Below are positions 52,546 through 60,013 of a DNA stretch of 64,000 nucleotides, piece after piece. Position numbers and translations under genes: made by a program. Under the pieces are notes generated by a model. The model had not been told where the DNA came from and ran no database searches. It was given only the letters and a program-made list of their open reading frames with translations. Location of the stretch: contig NZ_CP129104.1 in NCBI RefSeq assembly GCF_030406605.1, positions 1,690,552-1,754,551 on the forward strand, in the 5' to 3' direction. The stretch's first letter is position 1. Each line of letters starts with the position of its first letter. Source of the stretch: Curtobacterium sp. 458. GTDB lineage: Bacteria > Actinomycetota > Actinomycetes > Actinomycetales > Microbacteriaceae.

Positions 52546-53319
52546 GTGCGCGCGAAGGTCGAGACGGTGTCGGTCGACGGGCTGCCCGTGCGGCTCCGGA
52601 CGCTGGCGCCGGCCGGTCGCCTCCACGACGCCCTGGTCCCGACGGTGCTGCTCGTGCACGGCATCGGCATGTCGCACCGCTCGTTCGCCCGCTCGCAGCA
52701 GGCGCTGGCGAGGACGCACCGGACGGTCGCCGTCGACCTCCCGGGCTTCGGCGGGCTGCCACCGGCCGGTCGACGGCTCGACGCCGAGGAGCTGGCCGAC
52801 CTCGTGGTGCGCGCGGCACGGTCCCGCGGCGCCGGGGAACTCGTCGTGGTCGGGCAGTCGATGGGATCGCAGGTCGCCGTGGAGGCGGGGCTCCGCCACC
52901 CGGGTGCGGTGTCGTCGGTCGTGCTCGTCGGACCCGTCGTGGACGATCGTCGACGGACGCTGTTCCACCAGGCCGTGGACCTCGGTCGGGACTCGTTCGC
53001 CGAAGGGCCGCGGATGAACGCCATCGTCCTCACCGACTACCTGCGCAGCGTCCGACAGTACGTCCGGGAGCTCGGTCCGATGCTCCGCTACCCGCTGCTC
53101 GAGCGGGTCGCCGGCCTCGACGTCCCGGTGCTCGTCGTCCGCGGCGACCGGGACCCGATCGCCCGCCACGCCTGGGCCGCCCGGGTCGCCTCCAACGCCC
53201 GCCGCGGCGCGTTCGTCGAACTCCCCGGCGCGCACCACGTGCAGGAGCACCGCCCGGTCGCGTTCGCCGACCTGGTCGCCGAGTTCCGGCGCGTCGAGAC
53301 CCTGGAGCGCCTCGGATGA
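52546..53319 (+). CDS. Alpha/beta hydrolase
   Basis: A 257-residue alpha/beta-hydrolase fold enzyme. The oxyanion region is LLVHGIGMSHRSF (35-47), the nucleophile elbow GQSMGS has Ser105, the acid is in VVRGDRDPI and the His in GAHHVQEH. The GTG start was chosen because TAGCGT (52533-52538) lies 7 nt upstream, as in other leaderless genes here; an ATG at 52498 would add 16 residues and place the -10 box inside the gene. Its stop overlaps a second hydrolase gene (ATGA), so the two are coupled. Substrate unknown. Confidence 0.83.
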   Translation: MRAKVETVSVDGLPVRLRTLAPAGRLHDALVPTVLLVHGIGMSHRSFARSQQALARTHRTVAVDLPGFGGLPPAGRRLDAEELADLVVRAARSRGAGELVVVGQSMGSQVAVEAGLRHPGAVSSVVLVGPVVDDRRRTLFHQAVDLGRDSFAEGPRMNAIVLTDYLRSVRQYVRELGPMLRYPLLERVAGLDVPVLVVRGDRDPIARHAWAARVASNARRGAFVELPGAHHVQEHRPVAFADLVAEFRRVETLERLG

Positions 53320-54038
53320 CCGACCCGACCGCCTCGACGACGCAGGCCGACCCGGACGGGCGATCCGTGCCTCCCGTCGGGCTGCTCACGCGCGCCGCGT
53401 GGGCCGCACGCGACTGGCTCTACGCCGCGCGCTGGCAGGTGCGGAGCCTCGGGCCGACCACGGCGGACGACTACCTCGACGGCGACCGGCCGCCCGTCGT
53501 GGTCATCCCGGGCGTCTACGAGACGTGGCACTTCATGCGACCGCTGATGGACGCGCTGCACGATCGTGGCCACCCCGTGCATGTGCTGCCCGTCCTCCGG
53601 CACAACGTCCGCCCGGTGCCTGCCTCGGCGGAGGAGGTCGTCGCGTACCTCGAGGAACACGACCTGCACGAGGTGCTGCTCGTCGCGCACAGCAAGGGCG
53701 GTCTCATCGGCAAGTACGCGATGGCGTCGCTCGACCCTGACCGCCGGATCGACCGGATGGTGGCGGTCTCCACGCCGTTCGGCGGCTCGTCGCTCGCGAG
53801 GCTGGCCCCCGTCGCGCACCTCCGGGTGTTCCGCGCCGCGGACCCGGTGCTCGCGGCGATGGGGCGGGAGCTCGCGGTGAACGCGCGGATCACCTCGGTC
53901 TACGGGGTGTTCGACACGCTCATACCGGAGGGGTCGGAGCTCGCCGGGGCGACGAACGTGCGGCTGCCGGTCGGCGGGCACTTCCGGATCCTCGGCGATC
54001 CCCGCACCCGGGAGGCCGTGCTCGCCGCCACCGACTGA
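53316..54038 (+). CDS. Lipase-like alpha/beta hydrolase
   Basis: A 240-residue serine hydrolase related to PGAP1/lipase-type esterases. The nucleophile motif is LVAHSKGGLIGKY with Ser126, preceded by the strand VVVIPGVYETWHFM; a His in VGGHFRIL near the C-terminus is the likely third catalytic residue. There is no signal peptide. The N-terminal ~25 residues are disordered and their codons contain a small member of the window's GACGGG/CCCGTC hairpin family. It is translationally coupled to the upstream hydrolase. Confidence 0.8.
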   Translation: MTDPTASTTQADPDGRSVPPVGLLTRAAWAARDWLYAARWQVRSLGPTTADDYLDGDRPPVVVIPGVYETWHFMRPLMDALHDRGHPVHVLPVLRHNVRPVPASAEEVVAYLEEHDLHEVLLVAHSKGGLIGKYAMASLDPDRRIDRMVAVSTPFGGSSLARLAPVAHLRVFRAADPVLAAMGRELAVNARITSVYGVFDTLIPEGSELAGATNVRLPVGGHFRILGDPRTREAVLAATD

Positions 54039-54078
54039 GGCGCGGCCGGCCGGCCGGGCTCGGCCGGGCTCAGCCCGG

Positions 54079-54150
54079 GCCGAGTCTCGGCTCCGCGGAC
54101 ACCTTCGCGGCGCGACGACCACCGAACTGTCCGCCCAGCCGAGTCTCGGC
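54079..54150. repeat. Two copies of the palindrome GCCGAGTCTCGGC
   Basis: GCCGAGTCTCGGC occurs at 54079-54091 and 54138-54150 in the 161-bp gap between a hydrolase gene and a convergent VOC gene. Each copy is a 6-bp stem around one T; together they could form a larger structure acting as terminator. Confidence 0.7.
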
Positions 54151-54199
54151 GCCCGCGCCCGCCCGCGCCCGCCTGGGCCCACCCGCGCCCGCGGTCCGC

Positions 54200-54586
54200 T
54201 CATGCGCCGGGCAGGAAGAGGCAGAACGGGTGCCCGTCCGGGTCGAGCAGCACGCGGACGTCGTCCTGCGGCTGGAACGCTGCCTCGCGGGCGCCCAGTT
54301 CCACCGCCCGGGCGACGGCACCGGGCAGGTCCTCCACCTGGAAGTCGACGTGGAGCTGCATGTTCTGCGCGCCGGCCTCGCTCGGCCAGACCGGGGCGAC
54401 GTACTCCGGGTCGTACTGCACCGACAGTCCAGCGCCGTCGACCGGCCGGACCCGCGCCCACGTCGGGTCGTCCTCGTGCACCGTCCACCCCGTGAGCGCC
54501 CCGTAGAAGCGCGCCAGTCGGATCGGCTCGGGGGACTGCACCACCGTGGCCACGAGGGTCGGCATCGTCGCGTCGTCGCTCGTCAT
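54200..54586 (-). CDS. VOC family protein (glyoxalase/bleomycin-resistance fold)
   Basis: A 128-residue vicinal oxygen chelate protein with two beta-alpha-beta-beta-beta units: IRLARFYGALTGW in the first and the C-terminal LLDPDGHPFCLF in the second, the latter typical of the family. Members include glyoxalases, dioxygenases and antibiotic-binding proteins; this short form is usually unassigned. The ATG at 54586 has TACGCT (54594-54599) 7 nt upstream and no ribosome site, suggesting a leaderless mRNA. Confidence 0.85.
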   Translation of the reverse strand: MTSDDATMPTLVATVVQSPEPIRLARFYGALTGWTVHEDDPTWARVRPVDGAGLSVQYDPEYVAPVWPSEAGAQNMQLHVDFQVEDLPGAVARAVELGAREAAFQPQDDVRVLLDPDGHPFCLFLPGA

Positions 54587-54617
54587 GCGGCGGAGCGTAC
54601 GCGCGTCCTGCCGGGCG

Positions 54618-55625
54618 TCAGCGCGGGGTGACGCTCGCGCGCTCGACGATCCGGTGCGGCACCACGAACGTCTCCGGCGGCGCCGTCCGGTCGTCGATCC
54701 GCCGGGCGAGCAGCCGCAGCGCTGCACCCGCGAGGGTCTTCCGGTCGAACGCCACCGTCGTGAGCGCGGGGATCGCGAACGCCGCCGCCGCGATGTCGTC
54801 GAACCCCATCACGCTGACCTGCTCCGGCACCCGGACCCCGCGGGCGGCGAGCACGTGCAGCACGCCGAACGCGATCGAGTCGGTGAACGCGAACACCGCG
54901 TCGGGCAGGTCGTTCCGGTCCAGCCACGCACCGAACTCGCGGGCTGCGGTCGCCGTCGACCAGTCGTCGAGCGGCACCCGGAGCCCTGCGTCGACGGGGA
55001 TGCCTGCCGCGGTCAGCGCATCGCCGTGTCCGCGTTCGCGGAGCTCGCTCGTCGCGGTCGCCCGGACGGCGGCCGCCGCACCGACGATCGCGATCCGCCG
55101 GTGACCGGCGCCGAGGAGGAACGCCGTCGCCTCCTCCGCCGCGGCCCGGCTGTCGACGTGCACCTGGTCGACGTGCTCCGGCTCGACCTCGCCGATCACG
55201 ACGGTCGGCGGGAGTCCCTCGGTCGAGGCCAGCACGCTCGCGCTCAGCGTCACCGGGTTGAGCACGAGCCCGTCGACGAGGTGCGCGCGGGCGCGGGACA
55301 CGAGGTCCTGCTCGCGTTCGGGGTCGTTGCCCGTCTGGTCGAGCTGCACGACCCAGCCGTGGTCGCGGGCGAGCTCGACGAACCACTCGGTGAGTTCCGC
55401 GGCGTAGGGGTTCCGCATCTCCGGCAGGGTGAGCGCGATGACGCCCGACCGGCCGTTCCGCAGCCCGCGGGCCGACAGGTTCGGCACGTACCCGAGCTCG
55501 GCGACCGCCTGTTCGACGCGTGCCCGGGTCTCCGGGCGCACGGGGACGCCGCCGTTGACGACGTTGGAGACGGTCTTCGGTGACACCCCGGCGAGGGCGG
55601 CCACCTCCCGCACGGTCGCGCGCAT
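54618..55625 (-). CDS. LacI family transcriptional regulator
   Basis: A 335-residue LacI/GalR regulator. The DNA-binding head is complete (TVREVAALAGVSPKTVSNVV at 4-23, hinge helix after PETRARVEQAVAELGY), followed by a periplasmic-binding-like sugar domain. The ATG at 55625 has TACGCT (55632-55637) 6 nt upstream, supporting a leaderless start. No sugar transport or catabolic genes are adjacent, so its regulon lies elsewhere. Confidence 0.92.
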   Translation of the reverse strand: MRATVREVAALAGVSPKTVSNVVNGGVPVRPETRARVEQAVAELGYVPNLSARGLRNGRSGVIALTLPEMRNPYAAELTEWFVELARDHGWVVQLDQTGNDPEREQDLVSRARAHLVDGLVLNPVTLSASVLASTEGLPPTVVIGEVEPEHVDQVHVDSRAAAEEATAFLLGAGHRRIAIVGAAAAVRATATSELRERGHGDALTAAGIPVDAGLRVPLDDWSTATAAREFGAWLDRNDLPDAVFAFTDSIAFGVLHVLAARGVRVPEQVSVMGFDDIAAAAFAIPALTTVAFDRKTLAGAALRLLARRIDDRTAPPETFVVPHRIVERASVTPR

Positions 55626-55685
55626 CGTCCGAGCGTACCGCCCGGGTCGGCCGTGCACGGGCTGGCCGCGCCAGTGCTGGCCGCG

Positions 55686-56423
55686 CTACGGCCGCCGCTC
55701 GTACCGGTGGACGTGCGTGCGGTACGGCACCCGGACGACGTCGTGCCCAGCCGTGTCCGGGTGGGTGTCGAGGAGCTCCTCGACCGCTCGACGCAGGTCG
55801 GCGCGCTCGGCGTCCGGCAGCACGATGACGTAGCTGCGCGACAGGACCATGTCGAGGAACGCCGACCGGTCCTGCTCGTGCACCCACGCGAACACGCGGT
55901 GCTCCCGCTCCCCGAAGGGCCCGTCGAGCACCGACTCGTCGTCGTACGACATCCGCTGGGCCTCGGGCCGCGTGATGACGTTGCCGAGCCGCTGCGCCCA
56001 GTCCGAGGACTCGTCGCGCACGTTCCAGACGAGGCCGAGGACGCCGCCGGGCCGGAGGACCCGTGCAGCCTCGGTGATGCCGGCGGCCGGGTCGACCCAG
56101 TGCCAGGACTGCGCGAAGGTCAGCGCGTCCGCGGACGCGTCCGGCAGCGGGACCACCTCACCGGTGCCGTCCAGCGCGCGGACATCCGGCAGCAGCGTCG
56201 CGAGCCGCGCCCGCATCGCCGGGTCCGGTTCGACCGCGACCACCTCGGCGCCGCGGTCGAGCAGCGTCCGGGTGAACTTGCCGGTCCCCGCACCGACGTC
56301 GACGAGTCGCCGCGCCGCGTGGGGGACCAACCAGTCGGCCACCGCGGCCGGGTACCCCGGCCGCCCGTGCTCGTAGGCGTCGACCGCGCTGCCGAAGGAG
56401 CGCGCGTGCTGCTCGAAGGTCAT
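55686..56423 (-). CDS. Class I SAM-dependent methyltransferase
   Basis: A 245-residue methyltransferase with motif I LVDVGAGTGKFT (40-51), the acidic VVAVEPDP end of strand 2, and post-motif LTFAQSWHWVDP. The sequence type (FGSAVDAYEHGRPGYP start) is that of small-molecule methyltransferases of the UbiE/Tam group found in actinobacteria. The ATG has CAGGGT (56430-56435) 6 nt upstream. Substrate unknown. Confidence 0.87.
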   Translation of the reverse strand: MTFEQHARSFGSAVDAYEHGRPGYPAAVADWLVPHAARRLVDVGAGTGKFTRTLLDRGAEVVAVEPDPAMRARLATLLPDVRALDGTGEVVPLPDASADALTFAQSWHWVDPAAGITEAARVLRPGGVLGLVWNVRDESSDWAQRLGNVITRPEAQRMSYDDESVLDGPFGEREHRVFAWVHEQDRSAFLDMVLSRSYVIVLPDAERADLRRAVEELLDTHPDTAGHDVVRVPYRTHVHRYERRP

Positions 56424-56443
56424 GTCCCCACCCTGGCACCTGT

Positions 56444-56477
56444 CGGACGGGAGGGCCCGCCCCGAACCTCCCGTCCG
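56444..56477. terminator. Hairpin terminator after the deaminase gene
   Basis: CGGACGGGAGG (56444-56454) and CCTCCCGTCCG (56467-56477) form an 11-bp stem with a 12-nt loop, 22 bp downstream of the minus-strand deaminase stop. A member of the GGAGG hairpin family. Confidence 0.7.
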
Positions 56478-56499
56478 GCACAGGGGCGCGTCCACTGCG

Positions 56500-56991
56500 T
56501 CAGTCCGCGTGCCGGGCGTTCCACGCGCGGAACGGCGCGGTCGGGTCGTCGACGCTGCCCTGCTGGGCGCGCAGCGTGCGCTCCTCGACGGGCTTGGCGT
56601 ACTCGGCGTAGAAGCCGCCGAGGGTCATCAGGCGGTTGCCGTCCTCGTAGTGCTCGCCCTCCTGTTCCCGTGTCGCGGCGTACACGACCCGGTCGGGCTG
56701 CGCGTAGTAGAGCGCACCGAGGCACATCGGGCACGGGTACGCCGTCACGAAGACGTCGTACCCGCCGAGGTCCGTGATGCCCTGTTCGGCGGCAGCACGG
56801 ATCGCGCGGATCTCGGCGTGCGCCGTCGGGTCGCCGGTCTGGGCGACGTGGTTGACGGCCTCGACGACGACCTCGCCGTCGCGGACGATCAGGCAGGCGA
56901 ATGGCTTGCCGCCGTCGGCGACGTTGTCGAGCGCGCGGGAGACCGCCAGTGCCGTGAAGTCGGTCGGCGGGGTCGGTTCGTCGTGGTGCAT
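56500..56991 (-). CDS. Nucleoside/guanine deaminase-like protein
   Basis: A 163-residue cytidine-deaminase-fold enzyme with the zinc motifs HAE (58-60) and PCPMC (86-90), where Glu60 is the proton shuttle. The short length and FACLIVRDGEVV start resemble bacterial guanine deaminases and other nucleoside deaminases of the CDA/TadA superfamily; TadA itself is less likely because the C-terminal half differs. An AGAGAGGA ribosome site precedes the ATG. Confidence 0.85.
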   Translation of the reverse strand: MHHDEPTPPTDFTALAVSRALDNVADGGKPFACLIVRDGEVVVEAVNHVAQTGDPTAHAEIRAIRAAAEQGITDLGGYDVFVTAYPCPMCLGALYYAQPDRVVYAATREQEGEHYEDGNRLMTLGGFYAEYAKPVEERTLRAQQGSVDDPTAPFRAWNARHAD

Positions 56992-57087
56992 CGGCCCACC
57001 GTCCTCTCTGCGGCTGCCCGGGCGGTGGGCGGCGTCGTACCCCGGGGCGTCGGGCGGGTCGCAGTCGGCGGCGGTTCACTGGCCGGC

Positions 57088-57759
57088 ATGACCGACCGGC
57101 CATTCACCCCTGCGCTCGCCACGTTCTTCCGCGGGCTCGCCGAGCACAACGACAAGTCCTGGTTCGAGGACCACCGGGAGGACTGGGAGCGGCACGTCGA
57201 GGCACCGATGGAGGCCCTGCTCGACGAGGCCGAGCGACGCTACGGGCCCGGTCGGGTGCTCCGGCAGCACCGGGACCTCCGGTTCACGCCGGACAAGCGG
57301 CCCTACCGGGAGGACACCGGGCTCACCGCGGGCGGGGTCTACCTCAGCGCCGGTGCCGACGGCATCCAGGCGGGTGGCGGGCTGTACACCCCGTCGCGCG
57401 CGCAGCTCGACGCCGCCCGCACCGCGATCGACGAGCACCCCCAGGCCGCTGCGGCGCTGCAGCGGGTGCTGGACGACCTCACCGACGCCGGGTTCGAGCT
57501 CGCCGGGCCGCCACTCAAGACCGCACCGCGAGGGTACGACGCCGACCACCCGCGCATCGAGCTCCTCCGGATGCAGCACTACGCCGCGCTCCGGCACCTA
57601 CCGTTGACCAGCCCGCTGTCCGACGTCGTCGATGCATGGGAGCGGGTGCAGCCCCTCGTTCGGTGGACCGTGAAGTGGGCACGGGCCGTGGACCCCGACG
57701 CCGCCGACGACCCGGCGCCGCCCGTGCCGGGAGCGCGGTCGATCGACGAGCGGGCCTGA
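57088..57759 (+). CDS. DUF2461 domain-containing protein
   Basis: A 223-residue cytosolic protein of the DUF2461 family (TIGR02453-like). The conserved segments ALATFFRGLAEHNDKSWFEDH near the N-terminus, split by the first helix, RFTPDKRPYRED and GGVYLSAGADG are typical. Function of the family is unknown. The ATG has TTCACT (57075-57080) 7 nt upstream and no ribosome site, so it may be leaderless. The C-terminal 20 residues are Pro/Ala-rich. Confidence 0.85.
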   Translation: MTDRPFTPALATFFRGLAEHNDKSWFEDHREDWERHVEAPMEALLDEAERRYGPGRVLRQHRDLRFTPDKRPYREDTGLTAGGVYLSAGADGIQAGGGLYTPSRAQLDAARTAIDEHPQAAAALQRVLDDLTDAGFELAGPPLKTAPRGYDADHPRIELLRMQHYAALRHLPLTSPLSDVVDAWERVQPLVRWTVKWARAVDPDAADDPAPPVPGARSIDERA

Positions 57760-57811
57760 GCGGCTGCGGGCTCCGGCGCTGGTCGTGCGGTCTCGCCCGG
57801 TGTGCGCTGCG

Positions 57812-58468
57812 TCAGCCGCGGAGCCCGCCGGCCTCCGCGAAGGTCGTCTGCAACTCGGCGAACAGCCGTGACCCGTGGAACCCGTCGACCGCCGCGTGGT
57901 GCACCTGCACTGCGATCGGCATCATGGTCCGGCCCTCGACGTGCCGGTAGCGCCCGATCGTGAACACCGGGAGCAGGTGGTCGAAGCCCTCCTTCACGTG
58001 CAGCGCGAACCCGGTGAAGGACGTCCCGGGCAGCGTCGACACGTCGAACACGTTCCGGGGGCGGTCGGGCTGCGGGAACATCCGGTGGTCGTCCCGGTAG
58101 CGCTCCATCGTCGACACGGCCGCCGCGTGGAACCGTGCCGGGTCCTCGTCGAACGGGACGAACAGCACCGAGAACGTCTCCGTGTCGGGGTGGAACACCG
58201 TGAACATCGGGTGCACCACGTCCCATACCGCCGGCGAGCCGTCCTCCTGGAGCTGCATCCGGAACTCCTCGTGGCGGTTCACCACGGACGCGACCGCCCA
58301 CAGCTGTGAGGCGTAGGTGCGACGGTCGGTACGCCTGACCGCCTCGGCGAAGTCGGTGACGTCGAGCTCGACGGTCATCTCCCACGTGCACGGCACCCGG
58401 TCTCGGTAGTGCTCGAAGTGTTCGCGGCGGGGCCAGGTGGCGAGGTCGACGGGGCGGAGCGCGGTCAT
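57812..58468 (-). CDS. Chloramphenicol acetyltransferase-like enzyme (CatA type)
   Basis: A 218-residue protein with the full length and motifs of classical trimeric chloramphenicol acetyltransferases: N-terminal WPRREHFEHY, the R..YASQLWAVASVVN region, and the active site VQVHHAAVDGFHGSR (190-201) with catalytic His191 and structural Asp195. It would acetylate chloramphenicol or a similar hydroxylated compound with acetyl-CoA. Codon use and GC match neighbours and no mobile element flanks it, so it looks resident, not recently acquired. Actual resistance is not shown by sequence. Confidence 0.87.
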   Translation of the reverse strand: MTALRPVDLATWPRREHFEHYRDRVPCTWEMTVELDVTDFAEAVRRTDRRTYASQLWAVASVVNRHEEFRMQLQEDGSPAVWDVVHPMFTVFHPDTETFSVLFVPFDEDPARFHAAAVSTMERYRDDHRMFPQPDRPRNVFDVSTLPGTSFTGFALHVKEGFDHLLPVFTIGRYRHVEGRTMMPIAVQVHHAAVDGFHGSRLFAELQTTFAEAGGLRG

Positions 58469-58504
58469 GAGAGCCAGTGTGGCCCCGATCCCTAGGGTGG
58501 AGCC

Positions 58505-59053
58505 ATGCCGACACTGCAGCGCGTCCCCGCCCTCGTCGCCTCCGGTCAGTTGGCGATCCCGGTCGCCGAGGCGCTCGTCGCACTGCCCGGCGACGTCGTC
58601 GGTCGGATCGAGGCGGCGCCGATCGACCCCGACCTGGCGGACACGGCGGCGTTCTCCGAGGCGTACGGCTTCCCGGTGGAGGGCGGCGCGAACTGCATCG
58701 TCGTCGCGGGCAGGCGCGGCGAGGACGTCCGGTACGCCGCGTGCATCGTGCTCGCCCACACCCGCCTGGACGTGAACCGCGTCGTCAAGAAGCTCCTCGA
58801 CGTCCGCAAGGCGAGCTTCGCCCCGATGGACGAGGCCGTCGCGCTGACCGGCATGGAGTACGGCGGCATCACCCCGATCGGCCTCCCGTCGTCGTGGCCG
58901 GTGTACGCGGACGCACGGGTGCAGGACGCTCCCGAGGTCGTCATCGGCGCCGGGCTCCGTGGCGCGAAGCTGTTCCTGCCGGGCGCGGTGCTCGCGGGGT
59001 TGCCGCACGTGCAGGTCGTCGAGGGACTCGCGACTCCAACGCCCGACGCATGA
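58505..59053 (+). CDS. YbaK/EbsC family aminoacyl-tRNA deacylase
   Basis: A 182-residue single-domain trans-editing protein of the YbaK/ProX (INS) superfamily, which hydrolyses mischarged aminoacyl-tRNAs. Typical elements are NCIVVAGRRG, the NRVVKKLLDVRKASFAP segment with the conserved Lys, and EYGGITPIGLPSSWPVY. The ATG has TAGGGT (58493-58498) 6 nt upstream without a ribosome site. Its stop overlaps the start of an acetyltransferase gene. Confidence 0.88.
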   Translation: MPTLQRVPALVASGQLAIPVAEALVALPGDVVGRIEAAPIDPDLADTAAFSEAYGFPVEGGANCIVVAGRRGEDVRYAACIVLAHTRLDVNRVVKKLLDVRKASFAPMDEAVALTGMEYGGITPIGLPSSWPVYADARVQDAPEVVIGAGLRGAKLFLPGAVLAGLPHVQVVEGLATPTPDA

Positions 59054-59595
59054 CGGTCCGGTTGCCGATCGTCGTCGACGACCACGTGTCGCTCGTCCTC
59101 GCCGACGACTCCGTGGCCGAGGCGTACCGCGACCTCGTGGTGGCGGACCTCGACCACCTCCGGCCGTGGGAGGAACTGGCCCGGCCGGACCTCGCCACCG
59201 AGGACGTCCTCGCCTACCTCACCCCAGGACTCACCGGCTGGGCCGAGGGCACCGGGGTCCCCACGGCGATCGTGCTCGACGGGCAGGTCGTCGGCGCACT
59301 CGCCGCACGCATCACCCCGGCGACGGCGAAGGCCGAGATCGGCTACTGGCTGGCGTCGAGCGCCGGTGGGCGGGGCGTGATGACCCGCGCGGTCGAGGCC
59401 TTCCTCGACGCGCTGTTCGCCGACGGGGTGTTCCGCGTCGAACTCCGGACCGCCGCCGACAACCTGCCGAGCCGCGCGGTCGCGGAGCGGCTCGGGTTCA
59501 CCCTCGAGGGCACGCTGCGGCAGGCGTACCCGATCGAGGGCGTGCGGCATGACCTGTGCGTGTACGCCCGGCTCGCGACCGACCCGGTCCGGTGA
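59050..59595 (+). CDS. GNAT family N-acetyltransferase (RimJ/RimL type)
   Basis: A 181-residue GCN5-related acetyltransferase of the RimJ/RimL-like subgroup: EIGYWLASSAGGRGVMTRAV split over strand 4 and the acetyl-CoA pyrophosphate loop (GGRGVM), then NLPSRAVAERLGFTLEGTLR, a very typical RimJ-type ending. It may acetylate ribosomal proteins or small amines. It overlaps the YbaK gene by 4 nt, so the two are translated together. Confidence 0.88.
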   Translation: MTVRLPIVVDDHVSLVLADDSVAEAYRDLVVADLDHLRPWEELARPDLATEDVLAYLTPGLTGWAEGTGVPTAIVLDGQVVGALAARITPATAKAEIGYWLASSAGGRGVMTRAVEAFLDALFADGVFRVELRTAADNLPSRAVAERLGFTLEGTLRQAYPIEGVRHDLCVYARLATDPVR

Positions 59596-59625
59596 AGCGC
59601 ACCGCGGCCGGGTCGGTGCGCCCGC

Positions 59626-59994
59626 TCAGTCGTTCGGTCGGATGAGGCAGAACGGGTGCCTGGCCGGGTCGAGGTACACGCGGAACGTCTCGGTCCCGGA
59701 TCCCGTCGCCGTCGCGCCGATCGCCAGCACCGCGGTCTCCCCGGCGTCGAGGTCGTCGACCTTCACGTCGAGGTGGCTCTGCTGCGGGACGTCCTGCCCA
59801 GGCCACTCCGGCGCGCGGTAGTCGGCGACCTGCTGGAACGCGAGGATGGGCCGGAGGTCGGTGAAGGGGAGCGCGATCTCCGCCCAGTCCTCGTCGAAGG
59901 CGACGATCTCGCCGCCGAGGAGGTCCACGTAGAAGCGCGCGAGTGCGCGGGGGTCCGGGCAGTCCAGGACGACGACGTCGAGTGTGCCGATCAT
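59626..59994 (-). CDS. VOC family protein
   Basis: A 122-residue vicinal oxygen chelate protein: LDVVVLDCPDPRALARFYVD in the first half, split after strand 1, HLDVKVDDLDAGE in the second and VYLDPARHPFCLI at the end. It is of the short glyoxalase-like type without assigned substrate. The ATG at 59994 was chosen over a GTG nine nt upstream because TAGCGT lies exactly 7 nt before it. It is convergent with the acetyltransferase gene. Confidence 0.85.
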   Translation of the reverse strand: MIGTLDVVVLDCPDPRALARFYVDLLGGEIVAFDEDWAEIALPFTDLRPILAFQQVADYRAPEWPGQDVPQQSHLDVKVDDLDAGETAVLAIGATATGSGTETFRVYLDPARHPFCLIRPND

Positions 59995-60013
59995 GGCCGA
60001 CACGCTAGCCCCG

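Noticed and set aside
57812..58468. Chloramphenicol acetyltransferase as part of a mobile resistance island
   Set aside because: No transposase, integrase, inverted terminal repeats or base-composition change was found around it.
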